The notes: generated by a model from the sequence alone, not told the origin. Counted from the stretch's first letter, positions 50,042 through 62,774 are shown. The stretch: DNA of 64,000 nt from Xylanimonas cellulosilytica (GCA_001072465.1 JVKM01000014.1:38526-102525); one strand, 5' to 3'. Made by a program: numbers and translations.

Positions 50042-50391
50042 CGTGCGTCCCACTTACGCCACGCTCGCGCCATCACGCGGTCGAGGTGTTCGCCGAGTTC
50101 CTTGGAGGGAACGCCGAGGGCTTTGGAGGAGGCCCGCACGACGACCCTGGATCCTTCGGGGAGTTCGGCAATCCTTTCGCGCATGAGGTGGCGCAGCTGC
50201 CGCTTGACGCGATTGCGTCCGTTGGCGCGCTTGATTTCCCGCTTGGGTACGACGAAACCGACGAGGCGACTGTTGCGTTCCTCGTCGGCTCGGACGTGGA
50301 CGACGACCAGCGGATCTCCTGCTCGCGTTCCCTGTCGGATCGCGGCGGCGAAGTCCGCTGGGTCAACCATGCGGTGCGCGCGCGGCAGCAC
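50038..50391 (-). CDS. rnpA: Ribonuclease P protein component
   Basis: The 117-residue basic protein is the protein subunit of RNase P, which trims the 5' leaders of tRNA precursors with its RNA. The GTG start gives LPRAHRM at the N terminus, the substrate-cleft [13 protein letters not shown] strand follows, and the RNR motif [15 protein letters not shown] lies near residue 57. It is 9 bases after rpmH, the universal pairing, and overlaps yidD. The RNA subunit gene (rnpB) is not in this window. Confidence 0.95.
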   Translation of the reverse strand: MLPRAHRMVDPADFAAAIRQGTRAGDPLVVVHVRADEERNSRLVGFVVPKREIKRANGRNRVKRQLRHLMRERIAELPEGSRVVVRASSKALGVPSKELGEHLDRVMARAWRKWDAR

Positions 50392-50400
50392 CGGTGTGTC

Positions 50401-50541
50401 TCAGGCGGACAGCTTGGCGCGGCCCTTGCGGCGGCGGGCAGCCAGAATGGCGCGGCCGGCGCGGGTCGACATGCGCAGACGGAAGCCGTGCGTCTTGGAA
50501 CGACGACGGTTGTTGGGCTGGTAGGTCCGCTTGGTGGTCAC
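50401..50541 (-). CDS. rpmH: 50S ribosomal protein bL34
   Basis: The 46-residue, arginine/lysine-rich protein is bL34. It begins at GTG 50541 as [20 protein letters not shown], followed by [11 protein letters not shown], and ends RAKLSA; these are invariant features of the family. It is transcribed away from dnaA from the origin region and starts the rpmH-rnpA-yidD-yidC operon. Confidence 0.97.
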   Translation of the reverse strand: MTTKRTYQPNNRRRSKTHGFRLRMSTRAGRAILAARRRKGRAKLSA

Positions 50542-50990
50542 GGCAATTCTCCTCGGCGGGGAGTGGTTTCCCACTCGGTATCGGTTGGGCTATCGACACG
50601 TAAGCACGCGCGATAGCGGGGACGCACGCCCGAAATGGGCGCAAACAAAGACCAAGACTAAGCGGATTGGGGCCACACGTCAACGCGGCAAGGTTACCCA
50701 CCGCGTCACACACAGTATCCACAGCTGTGCAAATCACTGTGGATCTCATCCGTCCACAGAGGGTGGACGACAACAGTTATCCACAGGCTGTGCGTATTTT
50801 TGCTTTCCGCACGCTGCTGCGGACCCAAAGTTGTAACTACAAAGCTGTGATTCTGTGATAGTTCTCCACAGGTTCATCCCCAGTCTGTGCATAACATGTG
50901 TGCGGACTACACTGCGACAATGTACGAGCGTCACGCACATCACCGAGAAGTCGTGACCGAACTCACCAGAATTTGTGACCGGAGGTTGCC
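50542..50990. promoter_or_regulatory. rpmH-dnaA intergenic region with DnaA boxes
   Basis: DnaA-box-like 9-mers include GTATCCACA (50715), TTATCCACA (50777), TTCTCCACA (50862) and TGTGCATAA (50886, the reverse of TTATGCACA), with further CCACA and TGTGGAT halves around 50738-50758. The region holds the divergent rpmH and dnaA promoters and probably contributes to origin function or dnaA autoregulation. Confidence 0.8.
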
Positions 50991-52439
50991 GTGGAGTCGG
51001 ATTCCCTCACACGCGCGTGGGCTGCGGCCCTGGATGCAGTCCCCACCGACGAGCTGGGGCCCGTCGCCACGTCGATGCTGCGCTCGGCCCGGCCCCTCGG
51101 CGACATCGAAGGCACGATCCTGCTCGCCGTCCCCAACGACTTCACCAAGCAGTGGATTGAAGACAAGGCACAGTCAAAGCTGACGACCGCCCTGTCCGTG
51201 CACCTAGGCCGCACCGTCCGCATCGCCATCACCGTCGACCCCACGCTCGAGGTCGTCACGGAGGAAGAGGAAGAGGAAGAGCCGACCCCCGCCGCACCCG
51301 CCGCGCCTGCAGCCGCCCCGGCCTCATCTCTTGAAGCACCGGAGGAACACCACTCCCCCGCCCTCGTCACCGCGCCCACCGACTCCGGCCCGACCCACCT
51401 CAACCCGAAGTTCACCTTCGACACCTTCGTCATCGGCCCGTCGAACCGTTTCGCGCACGCGGCCGCACTGGCGGCCTCGGAAACCCCGGGCACCGCCTTC
51501 AACCCCCTCTTTATCTACGGCGATTCCGGACTGGGTAAGACACACCTGCTCCAGGCCATCGGCCACAACGCGCTGTCGATGATGCCTCACCTCAAGGTCC
51601 GCTACGTCAACTCCGAAGAATTCACGAACGAGTTCATCAACGCGATTCGCCTCAATAAGACGGATAACTCCCAGGTCGAGGCCTTCCACCGCCGCTACCG
51701 CGAACTCGACATCCTTCTCATCGACGACATCCAGTTCATCGGCGACAAGGAACAGACGGTCGAAGGTTTCTTCCATACCTTTAATGCGCTGCACAGCGCC
51801 AACAAGCAGATCGTCCTGACCTCGGACCTGCCCCCGGCCCAACTCAAGGGCTTCGAAGACCGCATGCGGTCGCGCTTCTCCTCGGGCCTGCTCGTGGATG
51901 TTCAGCCGCCGGACCTGGAGACCCGCATCGCGATCCTCCATAAGAAGGCGGATGCCGAGGGCCTCGAGGTGACCCCTGAGGTGTTTGAATACGTGGCCTC
52001 GCGCATCTCCTCCAACATCCGTGAGCTCGAGGGCGCGCTCGTGCGCATCGGCGCGTGGGCGTCGCTGTACCAGGAGCGCATCGACCTGAACCTCGCGCAG
52101 ATGATGCTCAAGGACTTCGTGTCCAACCCGGACGACAACGAGATCACCGTCAGTCTCATCATGAGCCAGTGTGCCGTCTACTTCGGCGTCACCATTGAAC
52201 AAATGGGTTCCTCGGAGCGCAGCCACAACGTCGTCGAGGCCCGCCAGATCGCCATGTACCTGTGCCGTGAGCTCACCGACCTGTCGCTGCCCAAGATCGG
52301 GCAGGCCTTCGGCCGCGACCACACGACGGTCATGCACGCGAACAAGAAGATCTCGAAGCTCATGAAGGAGAAGCGCGAGACCTTCAACCACGTGTCGGAG
52401 CTTACAAACAGGATTAAGCAGAAGGCCAGGGAGTCGTGA
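50991..52439 (+). CDS. dnaA: Chromosomal replication initiator DnaA
   Basis: The 482-residue protein starts at GTG 50991 behind GGAGG. Domain I (residues 1-85) includes [20 protein letters not shown]. Domain II is an acidic/alanine-rich linker (about 90-135). Domain III is the AAA+ core, with Walker [17 protein letters not shown] near residue 178, Walker [11 protein letters not shown] near 240 and the arginine finger region [18 protein letters not shown]. Domain IV carries the DNA-binding signature [14 protein letters not shown] near residue 442. It binds the boxes on both sides of the gene and opens the origin. Confidence 0.97.
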   Translation: MESDSLTRAWAAALDAVPTDELGPVATSMLRSARPLGDIEGTILLAVPNDFTKQWIEDKAQSKLTTALSVHLGRTVRIAITVDPTLEVVTEEEEEEEPTPAAPAAPAAAPASSLEAPEEHHSPALVTAPTDSGPTHLNPKFTFDTFVIGPSNRFAHAAALAASETPGTAFNPLFIYGDSGLGKTHLLQAIGHNALSMMPHLKVRYVNSEEFTNEFINAIRLNKTDNSQVEAFHRRYRELDILLIDDIQFIGDKEQTVEGFFHTFNALHSANKQIVLTSDLPPAQLKGFEDRMRSRFSSGLLVDVQPPDLETRIAILHKKADAEGLEVTPEVFEYVASRISSNIRELEGALVRIGAWASLYQERIDLNLAQMMLKDFVSNPDDNEITVSLIMSQCAVYFGVTIEQMGSSERSHNVVEARQIAMYLCRELTDLSLPKIGQAFGRDHTTVMHANKKISKLMKEKRETFNHVSELTNRIKQKARES

Positions 52440-52848
52440 AATTGGCGCGGGCGCTGACGAAAGTCGGCGCCCGCGCGAGATTCACAGGAGTTGTGCACAG
52501 CCGGTGGACGAATACGCGTCGGCTGTGGAGAAAAGGGCCTCGCCTGTGGATCTCAAAAAGTTGTCATTTGCTTCGTGCACAGGCGCTCGTGACGAATCCA
52601 CAGCCTCGTCCCGGAATAACAGCACAGAGATTTGACTGAAATTCCAACGAATAAGGGAGTTATCCACAGAACTCACAGCCCTTATGATGGAGGGACAGTG
52701 AAATGACAAAAATTTTTTCACAGGCCTCCGCACAACAACGTCACCGCCGACGCTACGCGATGGCACGCGCGAGGCAAATTTCCTGCCCCACGTGGGCACA
52801 CTTGTGGGTAAAGTAGTGTCCGTTCCGTTTTGTGTTTTGGAGGCAGCT
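52440..52848. other. oriC, dnaA-dnaN intergenic region
   Basis: In actinobacteria the origin usually lies here. DnaA-box-like sites include TTGTGCACA (52491), TGTGGAGAA (52525), TGTGGATCT (52545), TCGTGCACA (52573), GAATCCACA (52594), TTATCCACA (52660) and TTTTTCACA (52714). The stretch 52620-52725 is AT-rich compared with its surroundings and is the likeliest unwinding region. The dnaN promoter lies toward the right end. Confidence 0.88.
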
Positions 52849-53985
52849 ATGAAGTTCACCGTCGCCCGCGATGTTCTGGCCGAAGCCGTGTCGTGGACCG
52901 CCCGCGCGCTCCCCGTGCGTCCGGCCTCGCCGATCCTGGCCGGCGTGCGCATCAAGGCTGAGGGCGACGAGCTGACCCTGTCCTCCTTCGACTACGAGGT
53001 CTCCGCGAACTCGCACATTCCCGCGACCGTCGACGAGGCCGGCGAGGTCCTGGTGTCCGGCCGTCTGCTTGCCGACATCTCCAAGTCGCTGCCCTCCAAG
53101 CCCGTCTCCGTCGAGCTCGATGGCCAGAAGGTGAACCTGGTCTGTGGCTCCTCGCACTTCACGCTCGCGGTCATGCCCCTCGACGAGTACCCGCTGCTGC
53201 CCGCGCAGCCCACGGGAGTCGGCGCGATCGATTCCTCCACGCTGTCGCAGGCCGTGTCCCAGGTGTCGATCGCCGCGTCGCGCGACGACACGCTGCCCCT
53301 GCTGACGGGCGTGCGTATCGAGATCAACGGCCCGGCGATCACGCTGCTGGCCACCGACCGCTACCGCCTCGCCATGCGCGAGCTCGACTGGGAGCCCACC
53401 GACACCTCCATCGAAGAGGTTGCCCTGGTCAAGGCCCGCATCCTCCAGGACGTCGCCAAGTCGATGACCTCGGGAGCCAAGGTCGAGGTCGGCCTGTCCG
53501 GCGAGTCCCAGCCCGGCGCCTCGTCCCTCATCGGCTTCACCGCCCAGGGTCGCCGCACCACCTCGACCCTCATGGACGGCGACTACCCCGCCGTGCGTCG
53601 CCTCTTCCCCGAAACGACGCCGATCCAGGCCGTCGTCGATCGCCACGCTCTGCTCGAAGCCGTCAAGCGTATGTCGCTGGTCGCCGAGCGCAAGACCTCC
53701 GTGCGCCTGGCCTTCACCGAGGGTCAGCTCGTCCTCGAGGCCGGCCAGGGCGACAACGCCCAGGCCTCCGAAGCCATCGAGGCGACCCTGAACGGCGACG
53801 ACATCTCGACCGCGTTCAACCCGCAGTTCCTCATCGACGGCCTGCAGGTCCTGGACACCGACTACGTGCGCTTCGGCTTCACGCACCCCACGAAGCCGGC
53901 CGTCATTACCGGCCAGAAGAAGGCCGACGAGGGCGAGGTCACGCAGTTCCGCTACCTGCTGATGCCCATCCGCTTCGGCATCTGA
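52849..53985 (+). CDS. dnaN: DNA polymerase III sliding clamp, beta subunit
   Basis: I start at ATG 52849, preceded by GGAGG; the frame is open 57 bases further upstream but lacks a ribosome site. The 378-residue clamp has three similar domains: the start MKFTVARDVLAEAVSWTARA, SGRLLADISKSLPSKPVSVE, TDRYRLAMRELDW in the second and the end RYLLMPIRFGI, where MPIRF-type residues form part of the protein-binding pocket. It tethers polymerase and many partners to DNA. recF follows after one base. Confidence 0.97.
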   Translation: MKFTVARDVLAEAVSWTARALPVRPASPILAGVRIKAEGDELTLSSFDYEVSANSHIPATVDEAGEVLVSGRLLADISKSLPSKPVSVELDGQKVNLVCGSSHFTLAVMPLDEYPLLPAQPTGVGAIDSSTLSQAVSQVSIAASRDDTLPLLTGVRIEINGPAITLLATDRYRLAMRELDWEPTDTSIEEVALVKARILQDVAKSMTSGAKVEVGLSGESQPGASSLIGFTAQGRRTTSTLMDGDYPAVRRLFPETTPIQAVVDRHALLEAVKRMSLVAERKTSVRLAFTEGQLVLEAGQGDNAQASEAIEATLNGDDISTAFNPQFLIDGLQVLDTDYVRFGFTHPTKPAVITGQKKADEGEVTQFRYLLMPIRFGI

Positions 53986-53986
53986 C

Positions 53987-55183
53987 GTGCGCGTCTCCCA
54001 CCTGGCCCTCGACGACTTCCGCTCCTGGAAGCACGGGGTCGTCGAGCTGCCCGAGGGCCCCACGGTCCTCGTAGGCGCGAACGGCCAGGGAAAGACAAAC
54101 CTCGTCGAGGCGCTCGCCTACCTGTCCACGTTTTCGTCGCACAGGGTTGGCGCGGAGGGTGCCCTCGTGCGCATCCCCATCGACGAGGCCGAGGCCGCCC
54201 CGGGCGGTGCCGTCATCCGCGCGCGGGTCGTGGCCTCGGGCCGCGAGCAGGTCATCGAGCTCGAAATCGTTCGCGGCAAGGCCAATCGCGCACGCATCAA
54301 CCGCGCGCAGGTCAAGCCCCGCGAGATTCTGGGCATTGTGCGCACGGTCGTGTTCGCTCCTGAGGATCTCTCCCTCGTGCGCGGCGACCCGTCGGTGCGC
54401 CGCTCGTTTTTGGACGACCTGGCCACGCAGCTCTCCCCCATACACGCCTCCGTGCGCTCCGACTTCGACCGGGTCGCACGCCAGCGTGCGGCGCTCATGA
54501 AGGCCGCCCAGGCCTCGCTCCGCCGCGGCCACTCCCCCGACCTGTCGACCCTCGAGATCTGGGACCAGCAGTTTGCCGCCCTCTCCGCGCGCATCACTGC
54601 CACTCGCGCATCCATCGCATCGCGCCTGGAAGAGCCAGCCGCGCGCTCCTACGACGACGTCGCCGACTCCCCGCGCCACCTGCGCCTCGCCTTCGACGCC
54701 TCGGTCGACCGCGTCATCGGCACCGACCCCGACAACCCGGCCAGCGCTGATCTCACCGACGTGGAGGCCCAAACCGAGCGTATGCTCGCGGCCCTCGCGT
54801 CGGTACGAGAGAAGGAAACAGAGCGCGGCGTCAACCTCGTCGGCGCACACCGCGACGACCTAACCCTCAGCCTCGGTGCGATGCCCGTCAAGGGCTATGC
54901 ATCGCACGGCGAATCATGGTCGGTTGCCCTCGCGTTGCGCCTCGGCGCCTTTGAGCTGCTCAGCGACGACGGCGACACACCGATCCTCATCCTCGACGAC
55001 GTCTTCGCCGAACTCGACTCCTCGCGTCGCGAGGGCCTGGCCGCCCTCGCCTCGAAGGCCGAACAGATCATCGTTACCTGCGCGGTCGCTGGCGATCTGC
55101 CCGCCTCCCTCGACCACCACGCGCTCCACGTGCGCCTCGACCCCGAGCGCGGCACCGTCATCGACGAGGCCGACAATGAGTGA
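53987..55183 (+). CDS. recF: DNA replication and repair protein RecF
   Basis: The 398-residue SMC-like ATPase loads RecA at gaps. It has the N-terminal LALDDFRSWKHGVVELPEGP, Walker A GANGQGKTNLVEALAYL near residue 30, ABC-type signature and Walker B region LLSDDGDTPILILDDVFAEL near 330, and the closing SSRREGLAALASKAEQIIVT. It starts at GTG 53987, one base after the dnaN stop, so the two are coupled. The end overlaps the DUF721 gene by 8 bases. Confidence 0.96.
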   Translation: MRVSHLALDDFRSWKHGVVELPEGPTVLVGANGQGKTNLVEALAYLSTFSSHRVGAEGALVRIPIDEAEAAPGGAVIRARVVASGREQVIELEIVRGKANRARINRAQVKPREILGIVRTVVFAPEDLSLVRGDPSVRRSFLDDLATQLSPIHASVRSDFDRVARQRAALMKAAQASLRRGHSPDLSTLEIWDQQFAALSARITATRASIASRLEEPAARSYDDVADSPRHLRLAFDASVDRVIGTDPDNPASADLTDVEAQTERMLAALASVREKETERGVNLVGAHRDDLTLSLGAMPVKGYASHGESWSVALALRLGAFELLSDDGDTPILILDDVFAELDSSRREGLAALASKAEQIIVTCAVAGDLPASLDHHALHVRLDPERGTVIDEADNE

Positions 55184-55964
55184 GCGCGAAGACGTGGCCG
55201 CCGACGAGCTGAGCGGATCTGAGGCCCCCGGCGAAGAAGTCGACGCAGACGAGTTCGTCGTCCGCGCGCTCGAACGGGCACAGAGCGTCGCCCGCACGCA
55301 CGGCTACACGAGGTCCACCCTGCCCTCGTGGGGCCTCGACGAAACACGTCCCCGCCGCAGCCTCGACGGATCCAGCGAATACGCCGCCATCGAAACCGAC
55401 GGATTCGGCCGCCTCGCCGACGAGGAGAAGGTCTCCGCGCGCGCCGCAGCCCGAGCCGCCGCCTACCGCCACGCCAACGGGATCGAAGCCCCGGCCTCGT
55501 CGACAGAAGAAGACCCCAAGGGCGACCTCGCGGCCCTGCGCCAGGCCCTGGAGGGAACCGGCGCCTCGTGGAGCCGCGCCCCCGGCATGGCAGCCATGCG
55601 CCCGCGCTACCGCAGGGCCAACTCCCTGGGCGCCATCCTGGCCCGCACGATCAAAACCCGAGAATGGGACACCCCCACCAAGATGGGGTCGATCATGGCG
55701 AAATGGCGCGACATCGTCGGCCCCCAAGTCGCCGAACACGCCCGCATTGAGACCTTCGAGGGGCACCGCCTGGTCGTGCGCACTGACTCCACCGCCTGGG
55801 CCAAACAGCTCCAGCTGCTCCTACCCACCATCGAGCGGCGCATCGCCGAAGAGGTCGGATCCGGCGTCGTCGAGCAGGTCATTATCCGAGGCCCCGTCGC
55901 CCCCTCGTGGCGCAAAGGCCCATACGTCGTGCGCGGCCGAGGCCCCCGCGCAGACTACGGGTGA
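55176..55964 (+). CDS. DUF721 (DciA-like) protein
   Basis: The start is ATG 55176, overlapping the end of recF; the upstream part of the open frame is a recF shadow. The 262-residue protein has an unstructured acidic head (residues 1-130, holding APASST encoded by an exact GACGAGGCCGGGGC copy) and a C-terminal DUF721 domain: GAILARTIKTREWDTPTKMG, WRDIVGPQVAEHARIETFEG, LVVRTDSTAWAKQLQLLLPT and RIAEEVGSGVVEQVIIRGPV. DUF721 includes DciA, which recruits the replicative helicase in most bacteria. Placement between recF and gyrB is standard in actinobacteria and supports a replication role. Confidence 0.85.
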   Translation: MSEREDVAADELSGSEAPGEEVDADEFVVRALERAQSVARTHGYTRSTLPSWGLDETRPRRSLDGSSEYAAIETDGFGRLADEEKVSARAAARAAAYRHANGIEAPASSTEEDPKGDLAALRQALEGTGASWSRAPGMAAMRPRYRRANSLGAILARTIKTREWDTPTKMGSIMAKWRDIVGPQVAEHARIETFEGHRLVVRTDSTAWAKQLQLLLPTIERRIAEEVGSGVVEQVIIRGPVAPSWRKGPYVVRGRGPRADYG

Positions 55965-56064
55965 CAGCGCCGCGCACGTCTGCGTCCGAATGATGTTTCT
56001 GACCGCGCGGTCTCTGATACGCTGTTCCGTTAGCCCGCGCGTGAGGGCTTGTTAAGGAGACATC

Positions 56065-56964
56065 ATGAGCAATCCATTCGCCAGGAACGAAGGAAGCGCC
56101 CAGGGATTTGGCCAGCAGGGCGGATACCCCGGCGCCGCCCAGGGCGGATACCAGCAGGGATTTGGCCAGCAGGGCGGGTACGCCCCCGGCCAGTACCAGG
56201 GTGGATTCCCCCAGGGTGCGCCCCAGCAGGGATACGGCCAGTGGAACCCGCAGGGTGGCTACGGCGGGCAGGGTGGATTCCCCCAGGGTGCGCCCCAGCA
56301 GGGCGGCAAGTCCAAGACGCCGCTCATCATCGGCATCATCGCGGCCGTCGTCGTCATCGCGATCATCGTCGGTGTCGTCATCTGGGCGATGTCGGGATCT
56401 GACTCCGACGACTCTTCGAACACCTCCACCCCGGCACCCGGCACCTCCGCCCCGGCGAACCCGGGGAATGGCAGCGCAAACCCGGCAAACCCCGCGCCCG
56501 GCAACCCTCAGGCGCCGAACAACACCAACCCGTCCGCCGCACCCGCGCAGGGAAACGGAACGGGAGCCAACGGTATGCTCAGCATGGTTGCGGAAAACAC
56601 CAATTGCCTCTACGAGATGACCGACATCTCCTACGGGCCCAAGGCCGACAACAACGAGCAGACGCTCAAATACACCTTTAATGTCACCAACAAGGGAAAC
56701 GCCACGGAATCCTGCACTCTGATGCCGCTGCCGTACCAGAACAACGAGCAGCTTCACACTCCTAACTTCTTCATGACCCAGGAACCCGACGACTTCTCGT
56801 ATGTGCCGACTGCTGGTGACCTTCCCGCCGGACAGTCGCAACAAGTCGTCGTCTACCGGGTGATTGAGAACAAGAGGGACCCCATCGAGTTCCGTGACCC
56901 GTTCTGGCCCATCCTCCAGGGCCAGGGCAAGGATTACCAAAAGTGGACTTGGCAGCCGAAGTAA
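56065..56964 (+). CDS. QGGY-repeat membrane protein with exposed DUF5067-like domain
   Basis: The 299-residue protein begins behind AAGGAG. Residues 10-85 are repeats of GFGQQGGYPG/GGFPQGAPQQG type, a low-complexity cytoplasmic head. One membrane span follows (LIIGIIAAVVVIAIIVGVVI, residues 88-108), then a proline/asparagine/glycine linker and an outer domain of about 130 residues containing TLKYTFNVTNKGNATESCT and QQVVVYRVI, a beta-sandwich like DUF5067. The two QGG repeat blocks are nearly identical in DNA as well, so length may vary between strains. It lies between DUF721 and gyrB with its own terminator. Function unknown. Confidence 0.65.
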   Translation: MSNPFARNEGSAQGFGQQGGYPGAAQGGYQQGFGQQGGYAPGQYQGGFPQGAPQQGYGQWNPQGGYGGQGGFPQGAPQQGGKSKTPLIIGIIAAVVVIAIIVGVVIWAMSGSDSDDSSNTSTPAPGTSAPANPGNGSANPANPAPGNPQAPNNTNPSAAPAQGNGTGANGMLSMVAENTNCLYEMTDISYGPKADNNEQTLKYTFNVTNKGNATESCTLMPLPYQNNEQLHTPNFFMTQEPDDFSYVPTAGDLPAGQSQQVVVYRVIENKRDPIEFRDPFWPILQGQGKDYQKWTWQPK

Positions 56965-57064
56965 TCCACTGATCAGGCGTCGCGCACGCATCCGCTCAGA
57001 GCCCTGTATCTGCGTCGTACGGAGCCTCCTGGCGCGCGAATTGTTGCTGCTGACGAGTGAGTGA

Positions 57065-57098
57065 CGGGGCCGCCCTCCCAGCCGGGAGGGCGGCCCCG
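57065..57098 (+). terminator. Perfect 15-bp terminator before gyrB
   Basis: CGGGGCCGCCCTCCC (57065-57079) pairs with GGGAGGGCGGCCCCG (57084-57098) with an AGCC loop. The following 170 bases hold the gyrB promoter; TAGAAT at 57223-57228 is a candidate -10. Confidence 0.88.
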
Positions 57099-57271
57099 TG
57101 CGTCCCAGCCGCAACCACAATCGGCATGTGACTGATCACAGTCGACTTTTCGTTGGAATCACGCAGTTTGTAAAGTAACCCTCCGAGCCTGTCAATCCCG
57201 GGAACAAGCGCCACTTTTGGTAGAATCTACAAGGTTAAACATCTATTTTCGCGCACTGCGAGGGGAGCCAC

Positions 57272-59296
57272 GTGGCTGACAACGAGAAGACCGCCGAAGG
57301 CGAGCAGTCCTACGGCGCATCGGACATCACCGTCCTCGAGGGCCTGGAAGCCGTCCGCAAGCGCCCGGGCATGTACATCGGATCCACCGGCGAACGCGGC
57401 CTGCACCACCTGGTGTACGAGGTCGTCGACAACTCCGTGGACGAGGCCCTGGCCGGCTACGCCGACCACATCGAGGTCACGATCCAGCAAGACGGCGGCA
57501 TCAAGGTCGTCGACAACGGTCGAGGCATCCCCGTCGACGAGCACCCCACCGAGCACAAGCCCACCGTCGAGGTCGTCATGACGATCCTCCACGCCGGCGG
57601 CAAGTTCGGCGGCGGCGGATACGCCGTCTCGGGCGGCCTGCACGGCGTCGGCATCTCCGTCGTTAACGCCCTGTCCACCCGCGTGAACACCGAGATCCGC
57701 CGCCAGGGCTACGTGTGGCGCATGTCGTTCGCAAACGGCGGCACCCCCATCACGCCCCTCGAGCGCGGCGAAGAAACCGACGAAACCGGCACCACCCAGG
57801 TCTTCTACCCGGACCCGGAGATCTTCGAAACCGTCGAATTCGACTTCGAGACCCTGCGCCAGCGCTTCCAGCAGATGGCCTTCCTCAACAAGGGCCTGCG
57901 CATCACCCTGACCGACGAGCGCGAGTTCGCCACCGACGAAGGCGACGAGATCGCCGGCGGCGAGGAGGCCTCGGACAAGAAGACCAAGGGCCACCGCACC
58001 GTCACCTACTGCTACGAGCACGGCCTACGCGACTACGTCGAGTACCTCGACTCCGCCAAGAAGTCCGAGACGATCAACAACGAGATCATCGACTTCGAAG
58101 CCGAAAACGACGAAGGCACCATGAGCGTGGAAATCGCCATGCAGTGGACCACCGCCTACTCCTCGTCCGTCCACACCTTCGCCAACACGATCAACACGAC
58201 CGAAGGTGGCATGCACGAGGAGGGCTTCCGCACCGCGCTGACCTCCCTCGTCAACCGCTACGGCCGCGAAAAAGGCATCATCCGCGACAAGGACGACAAC
58301 CTTACCGGTGACGACGTCCGCGAGGGCCTGACCGCCGTCATCTCGATCAAGCTCACCGAGCCCCAGTTCGAGGGCCAGACGAAGACCAAGCTCGGCAACA
58401 CCGAGGCCCGCACCTTCGTCGCCCAGCAGGTCTACTCCAAGCTCACCGACTGGTTCGACGCCCACCCCGCCGACGCCAAGGCCATCATCAACAAGGGCCA
58501 GGCCGCCCAGGCCGCCCGCGTCGCCGCCCGCAAGGCCCGCGAGGCCACCCGCCGCAAGGGTGTCCTCGAATCCGCCTCCATGCCCGGCAAGCTGCGCGAC
58601 TGCTCCTCGCGCACGCCCTCCGAGTGCGAAATCTTCATCGTCGAGGGCGACTCCGCAGGCGGCTCCGCCGTCGGCGGCCGCGACCCCGAGCGTCAGGCCA
58701 TCCTGCCGATCCGCGGCAAGATCCTCAACGTCGAAAAGGCGCGCCTGGACCGAGCCCTGTCCTCGGACACCATCCGCTCCCTCATCACCGCCTTCGGCAC
58801 CGGCATCGGCGAAGACTTCGACATTTCGAAGCTGCGCTACGGCAAGATCGTCATCATGGCGGACGCCGACGTCGACGGCCAGCACATCGCTACGCTGCTG
58901 CTGACCCTCCTCTTCCGCTACATGCGACCCCTCATCGAGGGCGGCCACACCTTCATCGCCATGCCACCGCTGTACCGCATCAAGTGGACCAACGCCGAGC
59001 ACGAATTCGCATACTCCGACAAGGAACGCGACGAACTGCTCGCCGCCGGCGCCGCCGCGAACCGCCGCCTGCCCAAGGAAGGTGGCATCCAGCGCTACAA
59101 GGGTCTGGGCGAAATGAACGACCACGAACTGTGGGAGACCACCATGGATCCGGCCAGCCGAATCCTCAAGCAGGTCACCCTCGACGAGGCCGCAGACGCC
59201 GACGAGACCTTCACGATCCTCATGGGCGACGACGTCGACCGACGCCGCACGTTCATCCAGCGCAACGCCACCGACGTGCGCTTCCTCGACATCTGA
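57272..59296 (+). CDS. gyrB: DNA gyrase subunit B
   Basis: The 674-residue subunit hydrolyses ATP to drive negative supercoiling with GyrA. GTG 57272 follows GAGGGGAG. The ATPase domain has [20 protein letters not shown] near residue 30, [26 protein letters not shown] and the loop [18 protein letters not shown]. The Toprim domain has [20 protein letters not shown] near 455 and the metal-binding [11 protein letters not shown] near 528. It ends in the conserved [10 protein letters not shown]. The length is normal for actinobacteria, which lack the E. coli insertion. Confidence 0.97.
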   Translation: MADNEKTAEGEQSYGASDITVLEGLEAVRKRPGMYIGSTGERGLHHLVYEVVDNSVDEALAGYADHIEVTIQQDGGIKVVDNGRGIPVDEHPTEHKPTVEVVMTILHAGGKFGGGGYAVSGGLHGVGISVVNALSTRVNTEIRRQGYVWRMSFANGGTPITPLERGEETDETGTTQVFYPDPEIFETVEFDFETLRQRFQQMAFLNKGLRITLTDEREFATDEGDEIAGGEEASDKKTKGHRTVTYCYEHGLRDYVEYLDSAKKSETINNEIIDFEAENDEGTMSVEIAMQWTTAYSSSVHTFANTINTTEGGMHEEGFRTALTSLVNRYGREKGIIRDKDDNLTGDDVREGLTAVISIKLTEPQFEGQTKTKLGNTEARTFVAQQVYSKLTDWFDAHPADAKAIINKGQAAQAARVAARKAREATRRKGVLESASMPGKLRDCSSRTPSECEIFIVEGDSAGGSAVGGRDPERQAILPIRGKILNVEKARLDRALSSDTIRSLITAFGTGIGEDFDISKLRYGKIVIMADADVDGQHIATLLLTLLFRYMRPLIEGGHTFIAMPPLYRIKWTNAEHEFAYSDKERDELLAAGAAANRRLPKEGGIQRYKGLGEMNDHELWETTMDPASRILKQVTLDEAADADETFTILMGDDVDRRRTFIQRNATDVRFLDI

Positions 59297-59371
59297 CATC
59301 ACCCACGACCAGCCCAGCCCCGGCCTCGTACCGGGCGGGCCTGATCGAGCAGAAACAACGTAAGGAAAAAC

Positions 59372-61993
<2,622 letters not shown>

Positions 61994-61997
61994 CGCG

Positions 61998-62035
61998 TGA
62001 TCACGGGACGAGGCCCCCGCCTCGTCCCGTGATCA
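61998..62035 (+). terminator. Perfect 17-bp terminator after gyrA
   Basis: TGATCACGGGACGAGGC (61998-62014) pairs with GCCTCGTCCCGTGATCA (62019-62035) around CCCC. The stem includes head-to-head GACGAGGC words. Confidence 0.9.
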
Positions 62036-62120
62036 ATCTGCCAAACCGGCGCGGAACCAGCGCCGGTGCCAGGCGATGCGGTAGCCTGGCAGGTAGGAAG
62101 TGCGACCTGGAAGGAAACCC

Positions 62121-62513
62121 ATGAGCGACCACGTCTCGAGCACCCGCAGCGACGCTCCCCGCCGAGTTGACCTGGCCATCGCGCGCATCGACGCGTGGAC
62201 CGTCATGAAGGTGGCGTTCCTGCTGTCCGTCGCCCTGGGTATCGCAATGGTTGTCGCCACGATCGTCCTGTGGCTCATGGTCGACGCCATGCACGTCTTC
62301 AGCCAGCTTGAGGAATTCCTCAAGACCATGGGCGCCGGCCGCTACGCGGACCTTCTGGACTACGCTCGCCTGCCGCGCGTCATCTCCTACGCGACCATCG
62401 TCGCGGTCATCAACGTCGTTCTGCTCACCGCCCTGTCGACGCTGGGAGCCATGCTCTACAACGTCGTCGCCTCGCTGGTGGGCGGCGTCAAGGTGTCCCT
62501 CATGGATGAGTGA
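62121..62513 (+). CDS. DUF3566 membrane protein
   Basis: I start at ATG 62121 behind AAGGAAA; an upstream GTG adds 7 residues. The 130-residue protein has two membrane segments (about residues 30-52 and 92-118) joined by an amphipathic loop, with the family marks VDLAIARIDAWTVMKVAFLL, FLKTMGAGRYADLLDYARLP and the C-terminal NVVASLVGGVKVSLMDE. DUF3566 follows gyrA in many actinobacteria and has been linked to the cell envelope and division in related genera, but has no agreed function. Confidence 0.9.
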   Translation: MSDHVSSTRSDAPRRVDLAIARIDAWTVMKVAFLLSVALGIAMVVATIVLWLMVDAMHVFSQLEEFLKTMGAGRYADLLDYARLPRVISYATIVAVINVVLLTALSTLGAMLYNVVASLVGGVKVSLMDE

Positions 62514-62525
62514 GGGCACTCGCGC

Positions 62526-62553
62526 AAGGGGTCGGCTGATGCCGGCCCCTTTT
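62526..62553 (+). terminator. Terminator of the DUF3566 gene
   Basis: AAGGGGTCGGC (62526-62536) pairs with GCCGGCCCCTT (62541-62551, one G-T pair) and is followed by TT. Confidence 0.8.
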
Positions 62554-62560
62554 GCTATGC

Positions 62561-62595
62561 CGTGCGACGGGGGTTCGATTCCCCCCATCTCCACA
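62561..62595 (+). other. Orphan tmRNA-like 3' end, probable attachment site
   Basis: GGGGGTTCGATTCCCCCC followed by ATCTCCACA is a T arm plus 3' acceptor strand in the form typical of tmRNA. The matching 5' half is absent: upstream lie a terminator and the DUF3566 gene, and no TGGAGAT-type 5' strand is found. Tyrosine integrases often target such 3' ends, and one starts 180 bases downstream. It is best read as the att copy at one end of an integrated element. Confidence 0.65.
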
Positions 62596-62599
62596 AACA

Positions 62600-62626
62600 C
62601 CCCGGAGTCTCATTGAGATTCCGGGG
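62600..62626 (+). terminator. Terminator after the tmRNA-like end
   Basis: CCCCGGAGTCT (62600-62610) pairs with AGATTCCGGGG (62616-62626), with one mismatched-type G-T pair, and is followed by TTTT. It resembles the native terminator of an RNA gene. Confidence 0.75.
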
Positions 62627-62774
62627 TTTTCGTTGCCCTCATGCGATTTTCGCCGTCTACCCATGCGCTCATCTATATATCAGGATGCAGCAGGATATAT
62701 CATTGGCAGTGGCGCAGGCGTGGCGCAGTGTGTGGAAAAAGATTCTGCGCCACTTCCCCGACGAGGAGACATAC

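Noticed and set aside
62500..62600. Complete tRNA or tmRNA gene
   Set aside because: Only the T arm and 3' acceptor strand are present; no matching 5' acceptor strand, D arm or anticodon arm can be drawn, and a terminator occupies the space.
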